From contig CADAUZ010000033.1 of assembly GCA_902791215.1 (NCBI GenBank), positions 1 to 32,580 of the forward strand: a DNA stretch of 32,580 bases, written 5' to 3'. The translations under genes were made by a program, and so were the position numbers. Positions 1-13,407 of this stretch are shown here, one piece after another. The notes below the pieces were generated by a model, which had not been told where the DNA came from, did not search any database, and saw only the letters and a program-made list of their open reading frames with translations. Position 1 is the stretch's first letter. Each line of letters starts with the position of its first letter. Source of the DNA: Oscillospiraceae bacterium. GTDB taxonomy: Bacteria > Bacillota > Clostridia > Oscillospirales > Oscillospiraceae.

Positions 1-1
1 G

Positions 2-283
2 GACCGGGAGCTTGAAAGGCTGCGCATTTCCTTTGAGACGGCGAGAGCAGCCGGGTACCGCAGGTATATCCTGTTTCTGCATTATCCGCCGACGAGCATC
101 CTGGAGGACGAGAGTCCTTTCACCGCCATGGCCGAGGAGTACGGGGCGGAGCAGGTCATATATGCGCACAGTCATGGAGAGAGCCGTTTCCATGACAGTA
201 TCCTCGGAGAGAAAAACGGGATCCGATACAGCCTGGTTTCCGGAGATTATCTGAAATGGAAGCCGATGAAGGTATTGAATTAA
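2..283 (+). CDS. Metallophosphoesterase, C-terminal part (cut by window edge)
   Basis: The reading frame is open from the first bases and ends at TAA 281-283, giving the last 93 residues of a protein that starts outside the window. It contains LFLHYPPT and, about 30 residues later, YAHSHGE. These resemble the metal-binding histidine motifs (GNHD...GHxH type) of calcineurin-like phosphoesterases, in particular the small bacterial predicted phosphohydrolases of the COG1768 kind. The end, SGDYLKWKP, also fits that family. The natural substrate is unknown. The next gene starts 25 bases later on the same strand, so the two may be co-transcribed. The family call is fairly firm; the metal site cannot be judged because the N-terminal half is missing. 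Confidence 0.65.
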   Translation, partial: DRELERLRISFETARAAGYRRYILFLHYPPTSILEDESPFTAMAEEYGAEQVIYAHSHGESRFHDSILGEKNGIRYSLVSGDYLKWKPMKVLN

Positions 284-308
284 TAAAGTGAGCGAAGGAG
301 TTGAGTAA

Positions 309-896
309 ATGTCTTTGATTGATGCAGCGAGCGACTATGTATATATGCTGTTTCGGGATAATGCCGGCGGGCATGATGCAGAGCACACCTTGCGTGTCTA
401 TCAAAACGCGATGCTGATTGCCCAACAGGAGCCCGACTGCAACCTGGAAATACTGGCGTTGAGCGCCCTGCTTCATGATGCAGACGACCATAAGCTGTTC
501 CATACAGAGAATAATGCCAACGCGAGATCTTTTTTGATGCAGCACAGCGTTGAATCAGATAAGATCGAATATATCTGCAGAGTAATTAACGCTGTTTCAT
601 TCAGCCAGAACAGAGAAAAACGCCCTGACAGCCTGGAAGGGATGATCGTTCAGGATGCGGATCGTCTTGATGCCATCGGTGCGATCGGGATTGCGAGAAC
701 CTTCGCGTTCGGTGGTGAGCACGGCAGACCTTTGGAAGCGACGATTCAGCATTTCCAGGATAAGCTGCTGCTGTTGAAAGATGAAATGAACACCGAGACA
801 GCAAAGAAGATCGCCGAAAGCCGGCACCTCTTTATGGTGAACTTCTTACAGGAATTTGATGAGGAGACAAAAGCTGCCCACCCAAGGAGATCATAA
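309..896 (+). CDS. HD-domain phosphohydrolase
   Basis: A 195-residue protein. His22 lies in GGHDAEHTLRV, the His-Asp pair is in ALLHDADDH (H56-D57), and a distal acidic motif is in VQDADRLDAIGAIGIART (D116-D121). Together these form the metal site of HD-superfamily hydrolases of the YedJ/COG1418 group, which usually cleave nucleotide or other phosphates. The exact substrate is not known. AAGGAG lies 8 bases before the ATG. It follows the metallophosphoesterase on the same strand, and the pair may form a small operon. Transcription probably ends at the large hairpin at 905-944, which it shares with the convergent gene. Length is normal for the family and all key residues are present. Confidence 0.8.
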   Translation: MSLIDAASDYVYMLFRDNAGGHDAEHTLRVYQNAMLIAQQEPDCNLEILALSALLHDADDHKLFHTENNANARSFLMQHSVESDKIEYICRVINAVSFSQNREKRPDSLEGMIVQDADRLDAIGAIGIARTFAFGGEHGRPLEATIQHFQDKLLLLKDEMNTETAKKIAESRHLFMVNFLQEFDEETKAAHPRRS

Positions 897-902
897 ACAA
901 AA

Positions 903-977
903 AACGCCCGCCGACTGCTCAATTTTCAGAGCAGCCGACGGGCGTAAATTATGCAAAGAAGCGGGCATCGGCATCTT
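903..977. repeat. 75-bp palindromic repeat, copy 1; bidirectional terminator
   Basis: A 16-base arm starting CGCCCGCCGACTG (905-920) pairs with 929-944 with two mismatches around an 8-base AT-rich loop. A-rich sequence lies on one side and TAAATT on the other, so it can act as a terminator for the convergent genes on both sides. Essentially the same sequence, in the same orientation, is present at 25989-26063. The similarity continues past the hairpin through GTAAATTATG and, more weakly, about 25 bases further. This is therefore a dispersed element and not just two similar terminators. Confidence 0.75.
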
Positions 978-3566
978 TTAACGGGACAAACGGACCCTCC
1001 GTGCAACAAGAAAACGCTCACTGGAAAGGTCGTAATACTCGCACACTTCGCCGGACTGTATCTGATGCAGGTAGATGACATCCTCCATGCCATCCGGTGA
1101 ATCGACAAGCTCCGCAAGATCATTTCCGGCTTTGAGCTCCTGCTCTTGGAAAATACGAGTGCTTGCCCCTTCAAAGACTGCCGAGTACAGGATCTCCGCT
1201 TCCACGAGATCCTGAAAGATATGGCTGCCGTAGCTGAGTTCGGGCATATACCCGGCCCGGCGGTCTGCAAGCTCCAGAATCGTGTCAAACTCGCTGATGT
1301 CGGAGAACTCTGTCGGGACCCCAAGCTCCGGTGAGCTGGTGCAGATCCTGCCGGGCGTGATGAGCAGCATGCGTTTATTCTGCCCACGCAGACGCCAGTT
1401 GATGGCTGATAGCATCTGCTTGACGCGGTACTTGTCACGATAGGGAAGCTTGTAGTAAGCGACCGGGTCCACATATACCAGCACGTCCAGAGGAAAGCTG
1501 CGGGAAAAGCCCATGGAGGTGCCGACGGTTTCAATCAGAATGTCCTCATCTTTCAGATCTGCCGGGATAGAGACCTTATCGCCGGTACGGGTCAGCTGCA
1601 GGGGGCGGCACTGCAGCAGGCTGATCACATACTCGCCCGTGGAGGCGCAGTTGATGGTGTACTCAATATCGACCGGATAGGCGTAGGTGTCCTGCAGAAG
1701 ACGCAGGATCTCACCCATATCCCGCATCAGACTCCTGTTGTTTACAAGGCCTTCACAGGAGACGTACAGCACATCTTCGCGGATTCCCTGTTCCCGCAGG
1801 ATCGTCTCCGTCTCCCGGTCATGGGAATAGAGCAGAGCGCTCAGATAGGGCGGGAGTGCGGCGCGGATACTCTCGGCGTCCCGGTTTTCCACACCGTCGG
1901 AGCCGTCACTGACCACATCCACAAGACGCTGGGAGAACTGATGGCGATCCGCTGAGGAGGTCTGCCATACGACAGACGGCTTGTCCAGCGCGACCATACG
2001 CGGATAGGAGCCCGTGCGGCGATCCACCGCGGCGGTGCCGAGGCCGCACACCAGGCGGAGCATGCCCTTCTCGGGATGATCGACTCCGAAGCGATAGGGA
2101 CTGGACGAATAGCCGACGCCCGCCGCGCACGGCATGAAAAAGCCTTCGTAATGCGAGCCGGAAACCCGCTGGACAAGGATCCCCATCTGCTCGTCCAGAT
2201 GCTCGAGCCCGCGCCGCTTCCGGTAATCCAGCGCCGAGAGACTGACGGTGCTTGCGTAGACGGTGCGGATGGCGGATTCAAACGCGTTCAGGCGTTCTTC
2301 CGGTGAACCGTGATTGCTGCAGAAAACGGATTCGTATTTCCCGGCAAAGGCGTTGCCGAAGCCGTCCTCGAGGATTGAGCTTGAGCGTACGATAATGGGC
2401 TCGTTGCCGTAATACTCCAGAAGCTGGCGAAACTGCATGCGAAGCGGCGGAGAAAACGCACCGCCCAGCAGGGCCTCCGAGAAAGCCTGCGCCTTGGAGA
2501 AATACCCGTCCGCCGTCTTCTGACTGAGCTTGAGATCCCAAAGACCATTGTCCACAATGAAGGAATAGAACACATCGGAGCCGATATAGAAGGAATCGTG
2601 CGGCTCGATGCGATCAAAGAGTTCCGCGTCCCGGTTTTGGACGATCTTCCTTGACAGCAGCATCCCGCAGGCTTTGCCGCCGATCAGCCCGGTGCCGATC
2701 ATGCGGTCATGGATTTCGAAATAGTCCCCGGGCTGAAACTGCTCTACGATCATATCCCGCATGCGTTTATCGCGTGTGAGCATGATGTCGCACATCCGGT
2801 CGCACTCGCTGCGGATGTCCAGACCAGCATCATATTTTACACGGGCGGCGTGGAAGAAGCGCTCCCAGCTGTCCATGCTCTGGCTGTTTTTGAGCCCCTT
2901 CGCGTCGTTGAGACTGCGGTAAAAGCGGCTGAGCTCCACGCTCTCCGAAACGGAATAAAAGTTGATGTCTTTGAGATCGCAGCCGTAGGGCTGGGCCAGG
3001 TGCGCAAGCGGCCTTTCCCAGACCTTTTCCGCCCGGAAAAAGAGTTTGTCCCGCCCACCCGGAAAAACGTCCAGCAAAAGCTGTGTGGTGCTCGCAATAA
3101 TGTCGATCGCGTCAAAGGAGTGTCTGCCGCGCAGGATCGGAAAATACGCAACGGTGTCCAGAGAGAACAGAAAGGGGCAGGTCAGGTGGAAGAAGTTTCC
3201 CATCATAAGATCGGTCGCCCAGGCCTCCTCCAGCTCGGAAAGGCAGTCGAAGACATAGAAAGCGCCGCGCCCTTCCCGTTCAATCAGGTTGTGGATATCC
3301 ACGGTGAAGGATTCAAAGAGATGGGAGAGCGGGACATGCAGCTCCCGCACGCCGGGCATGGAGGGCAGGATGGGATCGTGTCCGGCAAAACGAATGTAGA
3401 GGATGTTTCTGCCGTCCCGGACAGCCTGCTCGGCAAAGGCTTTCGCAAAAAAGCGGAATTCATCCAGGTCGGAGACCTGCCACACCACGTTGTCACCCAG
3501 ACGGATGGAATCAAGACACTGATCCAGCCCGGGAATGCCAGACAGAATCGGTTCAAAAGCAGCCAT
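978..3566 (-). CDS. PEP/pyruvate-binding (ATP-grasp) protein with degenerate RecA/KaiC-like N-terminus
   Basis: An 862-residue protein. Residues about 1-250 resemble a RecA/KaiC fold: SGIPGLDQCLDS at the start and a Walker-B-like strand, AFYVFDCLSELEE, near 102-114. The Walker-A position, IRLGDNVVWQVSD, has no GKT/GKS. Residues about 290-658 are a PPDK_N-type ATP-grasp domain, with GGKACGMLL (297-304), IIVRSSSILEDGFGNAFAGK (391-410), PVDIEYTI and LLQCRPLQ. The C-terminal 200 residues include TPGRICTSSPELGVP and ELSYGSHIFQDLVEA, typical of a poorly studied subgroup of PPDK_N proteins. The phosphohistidine domain and PEP-binding TIM barrel of true PEP synthase are absent, so it should not catalyse that reaction; a regulatory or nucleotide-sensing role is an inference. 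GAGGAGG precedes the ATG. It is the last gene of the leftward nitrogen operon, 15 bases after gltD. Confidence 0.75.
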   Translation of the reverse strand: MAAFEPILSGIPGLDQCLDSIRLGDNVVWQVSDLDEFRFFAKAFAEQAVRDGRNILYIRFAGHDPILPSMPGVRELHVPLSHLFESFTVDIHNLIEREGRGAFYVFDCLSELEEAWATDLMMGNFFHLTCPFLFSLDTVAYFPILRGRHSFDAIDIIASTTQLLLDVFPGGRDKLFFRAEKVWERPLAHLAQPYGCDLKDINFYSVSESVELSRFYRSLNDAKGLKNSQSMDSWERFFHAARVKYDAGLDIRSECDRMCDIMLTRDKRMRDMIVEQFQPGDYFEIHDRMIGTGLIGGKACGMLLSRKIVQNRDAELFDRIEPHDSFYIGSDVFYSFIVDNGLWDLKLSQKTADGYFSKAQAFSEALLGGAFSPPLRMQFRQLLEYYGNEPIIVRSSSILEDGFGNAFAGKYESVFCSNHGSPEERLNAFESAIRTVYASTVSLSALDYRKRRGLEHLDEQMGILVQRVSGSHYEGFFMPCAAGVGYSSSPYRFGVDHPEKGMLRLVCGLGTAAVDRRTGSYPRMVALDKPSVVWQTSSADRHQFSQRLVDVVSDGSDGVENRDAESIRAALPPYLSALLYSHDRETETILREQGIREDVLYVSCEGLVNNRSLMRDMGEILRLLQDTYAYPVDIEYTINCASTGEYVISLLQCRPLQLTRTGDKVSIPADLKDEDILIETVGTSMGFSRSFPLDVLVYVDPVAYYKLPYRDKYRVKQMLSAINWRLRGQNKRMLLITPGRICTSSPELGVPTEFSDISEFDTILELADRRAGYMPELSYGSHIFQDLVEAEILYSAVFEGASTRIFQEQELKAGNDLAELVDSPDGMEDVIYLHQIQSGEVCEYYDLSSERFLVARRVRLSR

Positions 3567-3581
3567 GATGATTCCTCCTCG

Positions 3582-4973
3582 TCAGATTAAATTTGTATAG
3601 CCCATGAGAAAGCGGTCGACCTCGGCGGCGCAGGCGCGGCCCTCCGCAATGGCGTGGACCACCAGGGACTGGCCGCGGTGCATATCACCGGCTGTGAAGA
3701 TGTGCGGGACGCTGGTCCGGAAGGAACCCGCCTCGGTTTTCACCGTGCGGTCAAGCTCCACACCGAAGGCGGCGCACACATCCTCCCGGCACCCGGCAAA
3801 GCCTGTCGCCGCGATGAGCAGCTCACAGGGAAGCTTTGTTCCGTCCTTCGTAACGGCAGCCGTGAGATTGCCCGCGTCATCGGTTTCAAGCGAAGCTACA
3901 CTCTGCGAGAAGAGACGCGGGTCACTGCCGAAAACGGCGTCAGCTTCTTCTTGCGCGTAGTCCTGCGGGAGGCTGCCGTCCGGCGTGAGATAATCCTCTT
4001 TCGCTCGGCGCACAAGCTGTACAAGACTTTTGCAGCCTTGGCGAAGGGAAGTTGCAGCGCAGTCGCTCGCGGTGTTGCCGGTGCCGATGATGACCACGTT
4101 TTTCCCCTCAGCGGAGGGGACGGCGGGGGTGAGGGAGAGTTGCTGACGCTCCACTGCGGCGGGCAGAAAGTCCATGGCAAAGCACACGCCCCGGACACCC
4201 CCCGCGTCGATGCCGAGCGGGCGCGGCTTCTCCGCCCCGCAGCATAAAACCACCGCGTCGTATTCCATCGTCAGCCGCTGGGCTACCGCGGGATCGGCGG
4301 CGTCGAGCTCGGTCACAAAGCTCACGCCCTCGCGCGTCATGAGATCAATCCGGCGGCGGACGATAGATTTCGGCAGCTTCATATTTGGGATGCCGTACAT
4401 CAATAGCCCGCCGGGCAACGCACGCTTTTCGATCACCGTGACACTGTGGCCCCGGTGGTTGAGCTGATCGGCCACCGCAAGCCCCGCCGGGCCGGAGCCC
4501 ACCACCGCAACATTCTTTCCAGAGCTGTGGGGCGAAAAGCGCGGCTCCATCAGATGATGGGAAAAGGCGTATTCAATGATGCTCAGCTCATTGTCATGTA
4601 CCGTGACGGAATCGCCATACAGCCCGCAGGTGCAGGCCTGCTCACAGAAGGCGGGGCAGACACGGCCTGTAAACTCCGGGAAGTTATTTGTTTTCAAAAG
4701 CCTTGACAGCGCGTGGGCGAAGTTACCGTCCATGATGCTGTCGTTCCACTCGGGGATCAGGTTGTGCAGCGGACAGCCGAGCTGTTTCCCCTCAAACTGT
4801 ACCCCGGCCTGGCAGAAGGGCACGCCGCAGTTCATGCACCTTGCGCCCTGCTCGCGCCGCTGCTCTTCCGAACGGGGAAGATGAAATTCCTCCCAGTCCT
4901 TTACCCGCTCAAGGGGCGGACGCACAGGATTCGCCCTGCGCTCAAATTCCAAAAATCCGGTCGGTTTTCCCAT
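3582..4973 (-). CDS. gltD: Glutamate synthase (NADPH) small subunit
   Basis: A 463-residue protein. It passes electrons from NADPH through FAD and two 4Fe-4S clusters to the large subunit, supporting glutamine + 2-oxoglutarate to two glutamates. N-terminal cysteines (RCMNCGVPFCQ, GCPLHN, GRVCPAFCEQACTCGL) are the cluster ligands. VVGSGPAGLAVADQL is the FAD Rossmann motif, IIGTGNTASDCAATSLRQG the NADPH motif, and FTAGDMHRGQSLVVHAIAEG the C-terminal FAD contact. I chose the ATG at 4973 (MGKPTGF, the usual start of the family), 8 bases after GAGGAGG; an in-frame GTG three codons upstream is too close to that site. It starts 13 bases after gltB, as expected for a two-subunit enzyme. Confidence 0.95.
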   Translation of the reverse strand: MGKPTGFLEFERRANPVRPPLERVKDWEEFHLPRSEEQRREQGARCMNCGVPFCQAGVQFEGKQLGCPLHNLIPEWNDSIMDGNFAHALSRLLKTNNFPEFTGRVCPAFCEQACTCGLYGDSVTVHDNELSIIEYAFSHHLMEPRFSPHSSGKNVAVVGSGPAGLAVADQLNHRGHSVTVIEKRALPGGLLMYGIPNMKLPKSIVRRRIDLMTREGVSFVTELDAADPAVAQRLTMEYDAVVLCCGAEKPRPLGIDAGGVRGVCFAMDFLPAAVERQQLSLTPAVPSAEGKNVVIIGTGNTASDCAATSLRQGCKSLVQLVRRAKEDYLTPDGSLPQDYAQEEADAVFGSDPRLFSQSVASLETDDAGNLTAAVTKDGTKLPCELLIAATGFAGCREDVCAAFGVELDRTVKTEAGSFRTSVPHIFTAGDMHRGQSLVVHAIAEGRACAAEVDRFLMGYTNLI

Positions 4974-4986
4974 ATCGTCCACCTCC

Positions 4987-11793
<6,807 letters not shown>

Positions 11794-11812
11794 GCGCGCA
11801 CCTCCTTTCAAT

Positions 11813-11953
11813 TCAACTGCGAAACAAGGTTTCGCAGTTGAGATACTCGCGCTTATCGCCCTCCGCTTGCGGGGGACGCTTCGGTTGGTCGGCGCGAGGG
11901 CTCGCATGGCTCGCCTTAAGGTGTGTTTACCGTGGCGAAGCTACGGTAAACAC
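11813..11953. repeat. Palindromic island between glnA and the ANTAR gene
   Basis: Three inverted repeats fill this spacer. TCAACTGCGAAAC (11813-11825) pairs perfectly with 11829-11841 around 3 bases. CTCGCGC (11846-11852) pairs with 11892-11898 around a smaller GC-rich hairpin. GTGTTTACCGT (11923-11933) pairs perfectly with 11943-11953. None is followed by a T-run on the minus strand, so they are not ordinary terminators. The innermost one lies about 10 bases before the AAAGGAGG of the ANTAR gene. They could stabilise or process the glnA message, or be a mobile palindromic element; I cannot tell which. Confidence 0.7.
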
Positions 11954-11969
11954 AGTTTGAATCAGCATC

Positions 11970-13181
11970 TTATCTTTCGCAGTATGCGGCGATGATCGCT
12001 TCGGGGACTGTGCGGGTGACAAAGTCACTGTGAAGGGCCAGGGTATTCGCTTCCTTGAGCGAGGTGGGCAGGCGTTCAAAGCCGCGCAGGATTTCCTCCG
12101 GCGCCGTAAAGAGGTTGAGATCGGCGCTAGGCGGCAGGGGAAGTCCCGCTTCAATGCCGTCAAGACCCGCGTGGATCAGCAGGGCAAAGGCCAGGTAGGG
12201 GTTCACCCCGGGATCGGCAGAGCGCAGCTCGGCACGTTTACCAAGACCCGGCGCCGCAGGGATGCGGATGAGCTGGGAGCGGTTTTCACTCGACCAGGAG
12301 ATATAACCCGGCGCTTTCCGGCTGCCGAGGCGCAGATAGGAGTTATCCGTCGGGTTGAGAAAGGCGGTGATCTCCCGGATGCGCGCCATGATGCCCGCAA
12401 TCACCTGCGGGAGAAGGTCGCGCCCGTCACGGCTCTCCACGGAGATGTTGATGTGCATGCCGTTTCCTGCCTGATCCGGAAGCGGCTTGGGGGAGAAGTC
12501 CGCGGTAAGACCGTTTCGCGCGACGATTGCCTCCACCACGGCGCGGAAGGTCAGGGCGTTGTCGGCGGCGGTCAGCGGATCGGAGTAACGGAAGTCGATC
12601 TCGTTCTGCCCCGGGCCCTCCTCATGGTGGGAACACTCCGGCTGAATCCCCATCTGGCTGAGCGTCAGGCAAATCTCACGCCGCACATTCTCACCCTTGT
12701 CCATGGGGGCAATATCCATATAGCCCGCCCGGTCAAAGGGGATCTTTGTGGGCTCTCCGTCCTCGTCGGTCTTGAATAGATAAAACTCCATCTCCGTACC
12801 GAAGGCAAAGGAGATCCCGCGCTTTGCCGCACGCTCCACGGCTTTTCTGAGCAGGGCACGGGAATCCGTTTCGAGGGTCGTCCCGTCCGGGTGGGCGACG
12901 CCGCAGAACATGCGCACTACCTTGCCGTTTTCACCTCGCCAGGGCAGGGAGGCGAGTGTGGCGGGATCGGGATGCAGGAAGAGATCGGAGCGCACCTCTC
13001 CTCCGAAACCGGCAATGGCGGAGGCGTCTATGGCGATGCCGTGCCGAAAGGCGCGATCCAGCTCTGTCGGCAGAATGGCGATGTTTTTCTGCTTCCCGAA
13101 AACATCACAGAAGGCCAGGCGGATGAAGCGCACATCCTCCTGTTCCACATATTGGCGTACTTCCTGTTCGGTAAAGTCCAT
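11970..13181 (-). CDS. glnA: Glutamine synthetase, type I, short form
   Basis: A 403-residue protein making glutamine from glutamate, ammonia and ATP. Family motifs present are FGTEMEFYLF (metal Glu), HHEEGPGQNEIDFRY, GNGMHINIS (metal and substrate His), RLGSRKAPGYISWSSENRS and ELRSADPGVNPYLAFALL. Typical type I enzymes have about 440 residues. This one stops soon after SDFVTRTVPEAIIAAYCER, so the usual last 35-40 residues (the EW..Y...V..WE..Y tail) are missing. I see no adenylylation-type tyrosine loop. It has its own promoter at 13220-13248 and reads away from glnN. The ANTAR regulator follows in the same direction. Catalytic residues look complete, so activity is likely, but a role as nitrogen sensor for its neighbour is possible. 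Confidence 0.92.
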   Translation of the reverse strand: MDFTEQEVRQYVEQEDVRFIRLAFCDVFGKQKNIAILPTELDRAFRHGIAIDASAIAGFGGEVRSDLFLHPDPATLASLPWRGENGKVVRMFCGVAHPDGTTLETDSRALLRKAVERAAKRGISFAFGTEMEFYLFKTDEDGEPTKIPFDRAGYMDIAPMDKGENVRREICLTLSQMGIQPECSHHEEGPGQNEIDFRYSDPLTAADNALTFRAVVEAIVARNGLTADFSPKPLPDQAGNGMHINISVESRDGRDLLPQVIAGIMARIREITAFLNPTDNSYLRLGSRKAPGYISWSSENRSQLIRIPAAPGLGKRAELRSADPGVNPYLAFALLIHAGLDGIEAGLPLPPSADLNLFTAPEEILRGFERLPTSLKEANTLALHSDFVTRTVPEAIIAAYCER

Positions 13182-13219
13182 GATAAAAACCCCTTTCCCG
13201 ATTCGTTCAACATGCTGAA

Positions 13220-13248
13220 AGATAACATCCGGGAGATTCCTTTGTCAA
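13220..13248 (-). promoter_or_regulatory. glnA promoter
   Basis: TTGACA (13248-13243) and TTATCT (13225-13220) are spaced by 17 bases on the minus strand. The leader to the ATG at 13181 is short, about 30 bases, and I found neither a terminator nor a hexaloop hairpin in it, unlike the pyrG and glnN leaders. Confidence 0.75.
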
Positions 13249-13277
13249 TGCAAATCGGTGAAAAATTTTGAAGGAAC

Positions 13278-13306
13278 TTGACAATTGCCCCAATCAGGTC
13301 TATACT
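13278..13306 (+). promoter_or_regulatory. glnN promoter
   Basis: TTGACA (13278-13283) and TATACT (13301-13306) are separated by 17 bases. Transcription should start near 13312, a few bases before the hexaloop hairpin. The glnA promoter on the other strand lies 30 bases away, so a single regulator bound here could touch both. Confidence 0.85.
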
Positions 13307-13317
13307 CGCGAGCGTCT

Positions 13318-13335
13318 TGAGACAACGACGTCTCA
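13318..13335 (+). promoter_or_regulatory. ANTAR-type hexaloop hairpin in glnN leader
   Basis: TGAGAC-AACGAC-GTCTCA is a perfect 6-bp stem closing a six-base loop with A1 and G4. It starts about 6 bases into the transcript. Its 5' arm and loop are the same bases that form the 5' arm of the terminator at 13319-13368, so protein-stabilised folding here should block termination. The following GGGC-TAAGT-GCCC hairpin (13338-13350) is the candidate second element but lacks the A1/G4 loop. Confidence 0.7.
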
Positions 13336-13376
13336 GAGGGCTAAGTGCCCCCTGTACGTCGTTGTCTCTTTTTTTT
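13319..13376 (+). terminator. Leader terminator (attenuator) of glnN
   Basis: GAGACAACGACGT (13319-13331) pairs perfectly over 13 bp with ACGTCGTTGTCTC (13356-13368) and is followed by eight T residues (13369-13376). It lies between the promoter and the start codon at 13408, so full-length transcription needs antitermination. It cannot coexist with the hairpin at 13318-13335. Confidence 0.92.
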
Positions 13377-13407
13377 ATTTGTTTTCAAATTTGAAAGGGT
13401 GAAGCAT

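Noticed and set aside
11794-11907. Longer N-terminus for the ANTAR protein, from an upstream in-frame ATG
   Set aside because: It would translate the palindromic island; the GTG at 11793 has AAAGGAGG at the right distance.
13182-13220. ANTAR hairpin in the glnA leader
   Set aside because: TTCA-GCATGT-TGAA can fold with a six-base loop, but the loop lacks A1 and G4 and no terminator follows.
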